DNA of 64,000 nucleotides from Natronosporangium hydrolyticum. GTDB taxonomy: Bacteria; Actinomycetota; Actinomycetes; Mycobacteriales; Micromonosporaceae. Position numbers and translations under genes: made by a program. The notes under the pieces were generated by a model. That model ran no database searches. It had not been told where the DNA came from and saw only the letters and a program-made list of their open reading frames with translations. Below, in pieces: positions 16,821 through 24,684 of the stretch (positions within the stretch are counted from its first letter, which is position 1; each line of letters opens with the position of its first letter). The stretch lies in assembly GCF_016925615.1 (NCBI RefSeq), contig NZ_CP070499.1, positions 3,286,001 to 3,350,000 of the forward strand, written 5' to 3'.

Positions 16821-18047
16821 GTGACACAGCCTGAAGGCGGACTCGACACGGTCGCCGACGCCTCGACGCCGGACACCACTGCCGACGAAACCACTGTCGA
16901 CGATGCCGCCACCCCACGACGGCGCTGGTGCCGCGGCACCTGGGTCGCCGTCGCGCTCGCCGCCACCTGGCTCGGGCTCGTCTGCCTGCATCTACTGATC
17001 AGTGGCCGCTGGTGGGGATGGACCTTCGTGGACCTTGCCCCACCGCTGATCTTCGCAGTGGTGCCACTGCTGATCCTCGCCGCGCCGGCAGTGCTGCGGC
17101 TGGTCCGGATCCGGATGCCGGCCCGAGCCGTCTGGTGGGTGGCGGCGACCGCGGTGGTGTCGTTGCTCCTTGGCGGCGGGATGTCGGGAATCAACCCGCA
17201 CGCGTTGGCACCGGACCGCACGTCTCCGGCACCGCCGGACGCGCTGCAGGTGCTCGCCTGGAACGTCGAATACTGGGACCAGCGGGTCGCGACCGACGAC
17301 GTCTACGCCTATCTGCACAGCCAGCAGGCCGACATCTACCTGCTGCAGGAGTATCTGTACTGGGTCGATGACGGACCACAGCAGATCGACGAGTTGGAAC
17401 GGCTGGAGCAGGAGTTCCCTGACTACGAGATCGCGATCGTGGGAGAGCTGGTGACGATCTCGCGCTATCCGATCGTGGCCGAGCACGCCATCCGGCTGCC
17501 CTCGCGCCCCGCGGCCCAGTACAGCGACTGGGACGACTACTGGCAGGTGAAGGCGCAGCGTACCGACATCGAGGTCGGCACCGGGCTGCTGTCGTTCTAC
17601 AACATCCACGCCCCGACTCCGATCGACGTCGAGGCCGGCCCGTTCGCCGGCCGGTTCTACCAGTACATCCGGGACGCCCACGAGTGGCGGGCCGACGTCT
17701 TCGACGCGCTCGCCGCCGATGTGGCCGACAACTGTCACCCGATGGTCGTCGCCGGCGACTTCAACACCACCCCGGTCATGCAGCAGGTTCCGACCCTGGA
17801 CTCGCGGCTGACCGATGCGATCTCGGCCAACCGGAGCTGGTATCCGGTGACCTTCGCGGTCCCGGAGAACGGGCTGCGGCTCTGGCGGCTCGACCATGCG
17901 TACACGACCGATGAGGTAACGGTCCACGAGTACGAATTCCTCGACCAGGAAGGGCTCTCCGACCACGCCGCCCAGCGGCTGGTGCTCTCGCTGGACGAGG
18001 CCGGCTCGACGGCGGTCGGCGACTGCGCGGACCCCGGATCCGAGTGA
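16821..18047 (+). CDS. Membrane-anchored EEP family hydrolase, right copy
   Basis: The protein has 408 residues from GTG 16821, with AAAGGAGAA 6 bases upstream. An acidic Thr-rich tail is followed by three hydrophobic helices (about 35-125) and an EEP domain with LAWNVEYWDQ, LLQEYLYW, VVAGDFNTTP and a terminal LSDHAAQRLVLS. It is a paralogue of the 7006-8310 protein with the same anchor-plus-domain order. Directly after a DPPR-synthase-like enzyme, a membrane phosphatase that removes the 5-phosphate of a lipid-linked phosphopentose would make sense (the mycobacterial step uses a PAP2-type enzyme). That role is inferred. The stop overlaps the next GTG (GTGA). Confidence 0.86.
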   Translation: MTQPEGGLDTVADASTPDTTADETTVDDAATPRRRWCRGTWVAVALAATWLGLVCLHLLISGRWWGWTFVDLAPPLIFAVVPLLILAAPAVLRLVRIRMPARAVWWVAATAVVSLLLGGGMSGINPHALAPDRTSPAPPDALQVLAWNVEYWDQRVATDDVYAYLHSQQADIYLLQEYLYWVDDGPQQIDELERLEQEFPDYEIAIVGELVTISRYPIVAEHAIRLPSRPAAQYSDWDDYWQVKAQRTDIEVGTGLLSFYNIHAPTPIDVEAGPFAGRFYQYIRDAHEWRADVFDALAADVADNCHPMVVAGDFNTTPVMQQVPTLDSRLTDAISANRSWYPVTFAVPENGLRLWRLDHAYTTDEVTVHEYEFLDQEGLSDHAAQRLVLSLDEAGSTAVGDCADPGSE

Positions 18048-19033
18048 CCGTGGCCGCCGTCCTCACCACGCTGCGCCGGGTCTTCGCAGCCAAAGTAACC
18101 CACTGGGTGCTCTCACTGAGCTTCCTGGTCGCCGCTGGCGTCGGGTTCGGCGCATCGCTGCGGGAACAGGGCGAGGAGGTCGCGGTCGCCCTGACCCAGC
18201 TACACGCCCCAGCGGTCGCCGGCGCGTTGCTGCTGGTCCTGCTCTCGCTGGTGGCGGCGATGCAGGCCTGGCGGACACTGCTCACCGGGCTGGGTTCGCC
18301 GTTGCCGATCCGGCAGGCCGGGCGGGTCTTCTTCACCGGCCAGCTCGGCCATTACCTGCCCGGCACCGGTTGGCCGCTGGTGATCCAGCTGCACCTGGGC
18401 AGGCGGCTGGCGGTGCCGCCCCGTCATACCGTCGCCGCGTTCCTGTTGGCGATGGCGGTCTTGACCGGCACCGGCCTCACCGCGGGCCTGGTCGCCGCGC
18501 CCAGCCTGCTCAGCGGACACGCGTGGTGGCTGCTGGCCCCGGCCGGATTCGTCATCGTGTGTCTAGTCTGGCCGGAGCTGCTGCGGCGACTGGTCGGGTG
18601 GCTGTTCCGGGTGACTCGCCGGCCAGAGACGGTGACCGAGCTCTCGCCGGCCCGAACCCGGCACGCGTTCGCGTTGTCGCTGGTGAGCTGGCTCTGCAAC
18701 GGGCTACAGCTGTGGCTACTGGCGGTCGCCCTCGGCGCGCCGGCCTGGGCCAGCCTGCCCGCCTGCCTCGGCGGCATGGCGCTGGCGATTCTCGCCGGCA
18801 GTTTCGTACCGTTCGCGCCGGGCGGGTTGGGCCCGCGTGAACTCATCCTGGTGCTCGCGCTCACCGCCGTCCTGCCGGCGCCAGCGGCCCTGGTGGCGGC
18901 CGCGGCCAGTCGACTGGTCCACACGGTCGCTGACGCGGTCGCCGCCGGCGGCTTTCTACTCGCCGGGGTGGTGGCGCGGCCACGCCAACCGGCCCTCCCC
19001 TCGCCCCGACTCCCCGAAGGAGCAGCCCGATGA
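18044..19033 (+). CDS. Flippase-like membrane protein (LPG synthase TM-region/UPF0104 family), right copy
   Basis: This 329-residue polytopic protein has about eight hydrophobic helices. It shows the family blocks GRVFFTGQLGHYLPGTGWP and APGGLGPRELILV. It is paralogous to the 4952-5980 protein. GTG 18044 overlaps the EEP stop, and its TGA overlaps the following ATG (ATGA), so it is translated with both neighbours. A likely task is moving or presenting a lipid-linked sugar made by the coupled GT2, inferred from the repeated pairing in this locus. Confidence 0.86.
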   Translation: MTVAAVLTTLRRVFAAKVTHWVLSLSFLVAAGVGFGASLREQGEEVAVALTQLHAPAVAGALLLVLLSLVAAMQAWRTLLTGLGSPLPIRQAGRVFFTGQLGHYLPGTGWPLVIQLHLGRRLAVPPRHTVAAFLLAMAVLTGTGLTAGLVAAPSLLSGHAWWLLAPAGFVIVCLVWPELLRRLVGWLFRVTRRPETVTELSPARTRHAFALSLVSWLCNGLQLWLLAVALGAPAWASLPACLGGMALAILAGSFVPFAPGGLGPRELILVLALTAVLPAPAALVAAAASRLVHTVADAVAAGGFLLAGVVARPRQPALPSPRLPEGAAR

Positions 19034-20055
19034 ATCCGCTCGTCTCGGTAGTGGTCCCCAACTACAACGGCGAGAAGACGCTCGCCGCGTGCCTCGCGGC
19101 GGTCGCCGCCCAGACCTACCCGGCGCTAGAGGTCATCGTCATCGACGACGCCAGCACCGACCGTTCCCGGGAGATCGCCGCCGGCTTCGACTGCACACTG
19201 GTGAACCTGCCGGAGAACTCCGGTCCGGCGGTAGCCCGCAACCGCGGGATCGCCGCCAGCCGGGGAGAGATCCTGTTCTTTCTCGACGCCGATGTGGCGC
19301 TGGCCCCGGACGCGGTCGCCACCGCGGTCCGGATCCTGCAGGACCGGCCAGAGCTCGCCGGCGCATCCGGCGTCTACAGCACCACCCCGCTCTTCGACGA
19401 CGGGCCGGTAGAGCGTTACCAGGTGCTGCACGCCCACTACTGGCGCGCCCGAAACGCGGGCCTGGTAAAGGCCGGGTACTTCTCGTTGGGCGCGTTCCGG
19501 CGGGAAGTGATCGCGGAGGTCGGCGGGTTCGACGACCACCTGCCCGCGAACTTCAACGAGGACACCGAGTACGGCTACCGGATCGCCCAGCGGCACCCGA
19601 TGCTGCTGACCACCGGCATCCGTGGCCACCACGACGACGACGACCGGCTGCTGCCGATCATGCGGAAGTTCTACCGCCGGGTCTCCTCGGTGGTGCCGCT
19701 GGTGCTCGCCGAGCGGGGCCGTGGCACAACCGGCGAGATGGCGCACCGGCCGCGGGAAGTGGTCACCGCCGGGCTCACACTCGGCCTGCTCGTTCTCGCC
19801 CCACTGTCGACGTGGCTGCTGCTGGGGGCGCTGGCCTCGCTCGTCGCCTTCGCCTGTGCCGAGCCACGGATGGTGCGATTCGTCCGCCGGGAAGCCGGTC
19901 TGAGATTCATCCCGTTCTTCCTCACTGTCCACTTCGTTTTGAATGTCACCGTGGGCGTGGCGGCCGCGGTCGGGCTGCTCCGTTACGCCGCGAGCCCTTC
20001 CTTCCGCCGCCTCTACCAGCATTCGGCTACCCCGACCGCCGCCACGGCTACCTGA
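19030..20055 (+). CDS. GT2 family glycosyltransferase (type B, right copy)
   Basis: This 341-residue inverting GT-A enzyme has VSVVVPNYN, VIDDAST, the DxD-like DADVAL and FNEDTEYGYRI. A hydrophobic hairpin near the C-terminus (about 260-325) suggests membrane association and a polyprenyl-linked acceptor. It is the paralogue of the 5980-6990 gene, and both are paired with a flippase-like gene upstream through overlapping stop/start codons. The donor may be the UDP-xylose or UDP-glucuronate made by the two genes that follow. Confidence 0.9.
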   Translation: MNPLVSVVVPNYNGEKTLAACLAAVAAQTYPALEVIVIDDASTDRSREIAAGFDCTLVNLPENSGPAVARNRGIAASRGEILFFLDADVALAPDAVATAVRILQDRPELAGASGVYSTTPLFDDGPVERYQVLHAHYWRARNAGLVKAGYFSLGAFRREVIAEVGGFDDHLPANFNEDTEYGYRIAQRHPMLLTTGIRGHHDDDDRLLPIMRKFYRRVSSVVPLVLAERGRGTTGEMAHRPREVVTAGLTLGLLVLAPLSTWLLLGALASLVAFACAEPRMVRFVRREAGLRFIPFFLTVHFVLNVTVGVAAAVGLLRYAASPSFRRLYQHSATPTAATAT

Positions 20056-20097
20056 AATGTACCCGGACCATCGGGTCCAGCATCGAAGGAGAAACCG

Positions 20098-21096
20098 ATG
20101 AAACCAGCAACCGTCACCGATCCGGGCCGGGTCGTCGTCACCGGCGGCGCCGGGTTCCTCGGAGCCCACCTGTGCGCCCGGCTCCTCGCCGACGGCCACC
20201 AGGTGCTCTGTCTGGACAACCTCAGCGCCAGCTACCCCGACAGCGTCGCCCACCTGCGCGCCGACCCCCGCTTCGAGCTACAGGTGTGCGATGTGACCGA
20301 ACCATTCGCGGTGGCCGGGCCGGTGCGGGCCGTCGCCCACCTGGCCGCACTCGCCAGCCCACGGGACTATCTGGACCACCCGCTGGCCTCGCTACGGCTG
20401 GGCTCGCACGGGACCGTCAACGCCCTGGAACTCGCGCGGCAGAAGGGAGCCCGGCTCCTACTCACCTCCACCAGCGAGGTCTACGGCGACCCTGAGCAGC
20501 ATCCGCAGCCCGAGTCGTACTGGGGCAACGTCAACCCGATCGGGCCGCGCTCCGTCTACGACGAGAGCAAACGATTCGCTGAAGCGACCGCCGTCGCATA
20601 CCACCAGGTGCACCGGGTCGACGTCGGCATCGTCCGGATCTTCAACACCTTCGGGCCCGGAATGCGCCCCGGCGACGGCCGGATCGTGCCGACCTTCGCC
20701 TCCCAGGCGCTGACCGGCCGGCCGCTGACCATCTACGGCGACGGTCAGCAGACCCGGTCGCTCTGCTACGTCGACGACCTTGTCGAGGGCCTGGTTCGAA
20801 TGCTTCGCAGCAGCCACCTGGGCCCGGTCAATCTCGGTAACCCGGAGGAGCTGACCGTTACCGAGATCGCGTTGATGATCAAAGAACTGATCGGCGCCAC
20901 CTCCCCGCTCACCTACCTACCGGCGATGGTCGACGACCCCACCCGGCGTCGGCCGGAGATAACCACTGCCCAGTCGCTGCTGGGCTGGCAGCCGCAGCTG
21001 CCGCTCCGGGAAGGGATGCGTCGGACGATCGCCTGGCTGCGCGACTCGGGCGCGCTCCACGGCTCCTCGGCGCCCGCCCTCACCGCGCTGGCATGA
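20098..21096 (+). CDS. UDP-glucuronate decarboxylase-like SDR (UDP-xylose synthase type)
   Basis: This extended SDR has 332 residues. It has TGGAGFLGAHLC for NAD, the UXS hallmarks ASPRDYLDHP and STSEVYGDPEQHPQ, then YWGNVNPIGPRS with the catalytic YDESK, and RIFNTFGPGM. UXS enzymes turn UDP-glucuronate into UDP-xylose through a UDP-4-keto-pentose intermediate. The next gene makes UDP-glucuronate, so the two form a short pathway from UDP-glucose to a UDP-pentose. A 4-keto-pentose would also be a possible substrate for the operon's aminotransferase, comparable in logic to the Ara4N pathway but with unrelated enzymes. GAAGGAGAA precedes the ATG. Confidence 0.9.
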   Translation: MKPATVTDPGRVVVTGGAGFLGAHLCARLLADGHQVLCLDNLSASYPDSVAHLRADPRFELQVCDVTEPFAVAGPVRAVAHLAALASPRDYLDHPLASLRLGSHGTVNALELARQKGARLLLTSTSEVYGDPEQHPQPESYWGNVNPIGPRSVYDESKRFAEATAVAYHQVHRVDVGIVRIFNTFGPGMRPGDGRIVPTFASQALTGRPLTIYGDGQQTRSLCYVDDLVEGLVRMLRSSHLGPVNLGNPEELTVTEIALMIKELIGATSPLTYLPAMVDDPTRRRPEITTAQSLLGWQPQLPLREGMRRTIAWLRDSGALHGSSAPALTALA

Positions 21097-21160
21097 CCCC
21101 CTCGACAACCACCCCACCTCCGGTGCGGCGCCCGTCGCACCCCTTGAAGGGAGAGGCCCC

Positions 21161-22516
21161 ATGTCCCCGTACATCACCGTGATCGGCACCGGCTACCTCG
21201 GGGCGACCCACGCCGCCTGCATGGCGGAGCTTGGCTTCCGAGTGCTCGGCGTGGATGTCGACCAGCAGAAGCTGGCCAAGCTCGCCGCCGGCGAGCTGCC
21301 GTTCTACGAGCCCGAACTGGCGGAGCTGGTAGCCCGGCACGTAGCCTCGGGTCGATTGTCGTTCACCGACTCCTACGAGCACGCCGCCGAGGTCGGTGAC
21401 GTCCACTTCCTGTGCGTCGGCACCCCACAGCAGCCCAACACCGACGGCGCCGACCTTAGCTACCTGAACGCCGCGGCGGACCGGCTCGCCCCGGGGCTGC
21501 AGCGGCCATGCCTGGTGGTCGGCAAGTCCACCGTGCCGGTCGGCACCGCGGACGCGCTCACTCGCCGCATCCAGGCAGCCGCTCCGGCCGGTACGGGGGT
21601 CGAGGTGGCCTGGAACCCCGAGTTCCTGCGCGAGGGCTACGCGGTGGCCGACACTCTGGCGCCGGACCGGCTCGTCTTCGGTGTCCAATCTCCGGGCGGG
21701 GAACGTGCCCTGCGCGATGTCTACGCGAGCTTGCTCGCCGAAGGTACGCCGGTAGTGACCACCGATGTCCGTACCGCCGAGCTGATCAAGGCCTCCGCGA
21801 ACAGCTTCCTGGCCACGAAGATCTCGTTCATCAACGCGATCGCAGAACTCTGCGAGGCCGCCGGGGCCGACGTGGTGAAGCTAGCGGAGGCCCTCCGGTA
21901 CGACCCCCGCATCGGCGATCGGTTCCTCTCCCCCGGCGTGGGTTTCGGCGGCGGCTGCCTGCCCAAGGACATTCGTGCCCTACTGGCCCGGGCGAACGAA
22001 CTCGGCGTGGGCAGCGCCCTGCGATTTCTGGACGACGCCGACCGGACCAATCTGCGCGCCCGACGGCGGGTGGTCGACCTCGCCCGGCAGGAGTGCGGCG
22101 GCAGCTTCGCCGGCCGTCGCGTGGGGGTGCTGGGCGCCGCTTTCAAGCCCAACTCCGATGACATTCGGGACTCCCCGGCGCTGGCCGTCGCCGCCGCGAT
22201 CCAGGCGGCCGGTGCCGAGATCGCCGTCTACGACCCGCAGGCCAACGACAATGCCCGCAAGCACTTCCCCACGATGGACATCGCGCTCAGCGCCGTCGAC
22301 GCGGCCCGGGGAGCGCACGTACTGCTGCACCTGACCGAGTGGCCCGAGTTCGCTGGGGCCGACCCGGCCGAGTTCGCAGCGGTGGCCGCCGAACGCCGGA
22401 TCGTCGACGGCCGCAACACGCTGGACCCGGCTCGGTGGCAGGCCGCCGGATGGCGGTTTCGGGCGCCGGGCCGCCCGCAACTCGACGCGCTCAACCCGGA
22501 GGAGGTCAACCCGTGA
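21161..22516 (+). CDS. ugd: UDP-glucose 6-dehydrogenase
   Basis: This 451-residue enzyme of the UDP-glucose/GDP-mannose dehydrogenase family makes UDP-glucuronate with 2 NAD+. It has the N-terminal GTGYLGATHAACMAELG, the catalytic Cys in GFGGGCLPKD, AAFKPNSDDIRDSP in the C-terminal domain and VVDGRNTL-type ending (IVDGRNTLDP). GAAGGGAGAGG lies just before ATG 21161. It feeds the UXS-like enzyme upstream and overlaps the last GT2 gene by four bases (GTGA). Confidence 0.95.
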   Translation: MSPYITVIGTGYLGATHAACMAELGFRVLGVDVDQQKLAKLAAGELPFYEPELAELVARHVASGRLSFTDSYEHAAEVGDVHFLCVGTPQQPNTDGADLSYLNAAADRLAPGLQRPCLVVGKSTVPVGTADALTRRIQAAAPAGTGVEVAWNPEFLREGYAVADTLAPDRLVFGVQSPGGERALRDVYASLLAEGTPVVTTDVRTAELIKASANSFLATKISFINAIAELCEAAGADVVKLAEALRYDPRIGDRFLSPGVGFGGGCLPKDIRALLARANELGVGSALRFLDDADRTNLRARRRVVDLARQECGGSFAGRRVGVLGAAFKPNSDDIRDSPALAVAAAIQAAGAEIAVYDPQANDNARKHFPTMDIALSAVDAARGAHVLLHLTEWPEFAGADPAEFAAVAAERRIVDGRNTLDPARWQAAGWRFRAPGRPQLDALNPEEVNP

Positions 22517-23568
22517 ACAGTAGTCCCGACGCCCCACTGGTGTCCGTGGTCGTCCCGAACTACAACTATGCCGAGACGCTCGGCCCGTGCCTACAGGCGG
22601 TGCAGGCGCAGACCTACCCGCGGCTGGAGGTGATCGTCGCCGACGACTGCAGCACCGACCGTTCGGTCAGCATCGCGCGTGCCGCCGGGGCCCGGGTGGT
22701 CAGTACCCGGGAAAACAGCGGCCAGGCGGTAACCCGCAATCTCGGCGCCGCCCACGCCCGTGGCGAATTCCTCTTCTTTGTGGACTCCGACCTGATCCTC
22801 GACCCGGAGGCAGTGGCGAATGCGGTGAGCCTACTCCGATCGGACCCGACGATCGGCGCAGTATGCGGAGTAAACGACCCGGAGCCGCTGATCCCGGACC
22901 GCAAGATCAAAGAGTACCGCGCACTCCAGTACCACTACTGGTCGCTACCGGACGGAGACGTGCCCGTACTCTTCTCGGCCATGTTCGCCATCCGAGCAGC
23001 CACCTTCGCCGAGCTGGGACCCTTCGACCCCCGGCTGCGGTGGTCGGAGGAGTTCGAGTACGGACACCGGATCACCCGCCGGTACCGGATCTTCATCACC
23101 ACCGCGGTGCGGGGCCGGCACGACCCGGACGCCACCCTCGGCGGCATGCTGCGCAAGCTGTTTCACCGCGGCCGGGTCCGGGTGCCCCTCTACGCCCAGG
23201 TCCGCCAGTTCGCGAGCGGCTTCGAGACCGGTCCCCGGGCCATGGCGAGCGTGGTGGCCCTGCTCGGGGTCGTCGCGCTGGCGCTACCGGCAGCGCTGGG
23301 GGCGGTGTGGCTGGTGGTGCCGGCCGCGCTGCTCGCCGGGTCGGTCGTCGCCGACCTGGGGATGTACCGGTTCGTCGCCGCCCGCCGAGGGGTCTGGTTT
23401 CTCGGTTACTACACCGCCATGCACTTCCTGGTGAACATCACCATCGCCGCCGCGGTGGCGACCGGCGCCGGACAGTGGCTGGTGTCGCGCCGGTTCCGTC
23501 GGCTCTACGACGACTGCCCGAAGCCGGCGCCGCACCCCACCAACTCCTCCCGGTTGCAGGAGGCATAG
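22513..23568 (+). CDS. GT2 family glycosyltransferase (type A, right copy), last gene of the operon
   Basis: The protein has 351 residues from GTG 22513, which overlaps the UDP-glucose dehydrogenase stop; GGAGG lies 8 bases upstream. Motifs are VSVVVPNYN, VADDCSTD, the DxD-like DSDLIL and SEEFEYGHRI, and two C-terminal hydrophobic segments are present. It is paralogous to the 3653-4765 gene. The frame is open further upstream (from 22339) but the GT fold starts right after this GTG. A strong terminator hairpin follows about 100 bases downstream, closing the 13137-23568 operon. Confidence 0.9.
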   Translation: MNSSPDAPLVSVVVPNYNYAETLGPCLQAVQAQTYPRLEVIVADDCSTDRSVSIARAAGARVVSTRENSGQAVTRNLGAAHARGEFLFFVDSDLILDPEAVANAVSLLRSDPTIGAVCGVNDPEPLIPDRKIKEYRALQYHYWSLPDGDVPVLFSAMFAIRAATFAELGPFDPRLRWSEEFEYGHRITRRYRIFITTAVRGRHDPDATLGGMLRKLFHRGRVRVPLYAQVRQFASGFETGPRAMASVVALLGVVALALPAALGAVWLVVPAALLAGSVVADLGMYRFVAARRGVWFLGYYTAMHFLVNITIAAAVATGAGQWLVSRRFRRLYDDCPKPAPHPTNSSRLQEA

Positions 23569-23666
23569 TTCACGGCAGCTCTCGTAGGCCAGGCAACGGG
23601 CCTGGGTCCCCACCCGGGCGAGCTGTGAGGCGGGGCGGCAGGCTGGAATCGGCCGCTACGCCGGAC

Positions 23667-23710
23667 GCAGCTGGCCGGGTCACCCCCGCAGGGGCGACCC
23701 GGCCAGCTGC
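23667..23710. terminator. Bidirectional hairpin terminator between convergent GT2 and ABC permease genes
   Basis: A perfect 15-bp inverted repeat (23667-23681 with 23696-23710, outer bases GCAGCTGG / CCAGCTGC) encloses an inner CCCC-GCA-GGGG stem. It lies between the end of the plus-strand operon at 23568 and the end of the minus-strand ABC operon at 23731. There is no T-run, as is usual for actinomycete terminators. Confidence 0.85.
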
Positions 23711-23730
23711 TGAACTCCGGTCTCGCTCGA

Positions 23731-24684
23731 TCAGCCCTTGGAGCCTGCAGTGGGCGCGATACCGGCGACGATCTGCCGTTCCGCCACGAAGAAGAACGCC
23801 AACGCCGGCACCATCGCCAACATGGTGTAGGCGAGCACCCTCGCTGTATCCTGCCCGAACTGGCCGGAGAACTGGTTCACGCCTAGTGGCAGCGTCCACC
23901 AATCTCGTTCGCCGATCAACACCAGTAGCGGCAGCAGGAAGTTGTTCCAGCTGGTCACTAGCGCCAGCACCCCGACCACGGCTAGCGCCGGCTTGGCCAT
24001 CGGCAGCATGACCCGCCAGAACACGCCGAACGTGGTGCAGCCGTCCAGGATCGCCGACTCTTCGATCTCCGGCGGAATGCTTCGGAAGAAGGTCCGCAGG
24101 ATGATGATCGTCAGCGGTAGCCCGAACGCCGCCTGGGGCAGGATCACCCCCCACGGGCTGCCAAGTAGCCCGAGCTGCCGCAGCAGCACGAACAGCGGCA
24201 GCACCGCCACCGCTGGCGGGAACATCAGCCCGGCCGCGAAGAACATGAACAGCACCTCGCGCCCGCGGAACGCGTATCGGGCGAAGATGAACGCCGCCAG
24301 GGCCGCCGATCCCACCACCAGGATCACTGTGGCCGCCGCGATGAACAAACTGTTGAAGGTGCTGCGCCAGAAGCTCCAGCCACCGAGGATGTCGGTGTAG
24401 TTGGAGAAGTTCCAGGGCGACGGCAGACCCAACGGATTGCTCTGCATCTGCGCCGGATCCTTGAACCCGCTGATCACACCGAACAGGATCGGGACCACGA
24501 TCCCCAGCCCGACCACCAACGCGATGGTGAACAGCGCCCCGCGGCGGATCCGCTCCCGGCGGCTGCGGCGCGGGCTCGGCAGCGGGGCTGTGAGGGTTCC
24601 CTGGCGTGGGAGCGTCGCCTGCGCCCCGCCGCGCTCCACCGAGCCAGCCCCCGGCGCCATCCGATTCTCCGGTCGCTCGCTCAT
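23731..24684 (-). CDS. Carbohydrate ABC transporter permease, MalG-like
   Basis: This 317-residue inner-membrane subunit has six predicted helices after a basic, disordered N-terminal tail. The cytoplasmic EAA loop that contacts the ATPase reads EIEESAILDGCTTFGVFWRVMLPMAKPAL, a CUT1 MalG-type pattern. ATG 24684 overlaps the stop of the upstream permease gene by one base, so the two are co-translated. No ATPase gene is present in the operon; CUT1 importers of actinomycetes commonly share one ATPase (MsiK type) encoded elsewhere. Confidence 0.93.
   Translation of the reverse strand: MSERPENRMAPGAGSVERGGAQATLPRQGTLTAPLPSPRRSRRERIRRGALFTIALVVGLGIVVPILFGVISGFKDPAQMQSNPLGLPSPWNFSNYTDILGGWSFWRSTFNSLFIAAATVILVVGSAALAAFIFARYAFRGREVLFMFFAAGLMFPPAVAVLPLFVLLRQLGLLGSPWGVILPQAAFGLPLTIIILRTFFRSIPPEIEESAILDGCTTFGVFWRVMLPMAKPALAVVGVLALVTSWNNFLLPLLVLIGERDWWTLPLGVNQFSGQFGQDTARVLAYTMLAMVPALAFFFVAERQIVAGIAPTAGSKG

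Noticed and set aside
18837-20495. 552-codon open frame on the plus strand
   Set aside because: It overlaps the flippase-like, GT2 and UXS genes in another frame and is an Arg/Pro-rich composition artefact.
22587-24011. 474-codon open frame on the plus strand
   Set aside because: Out-of-frame shadow of the GT2 gene running into the antisense of the ABC permease.
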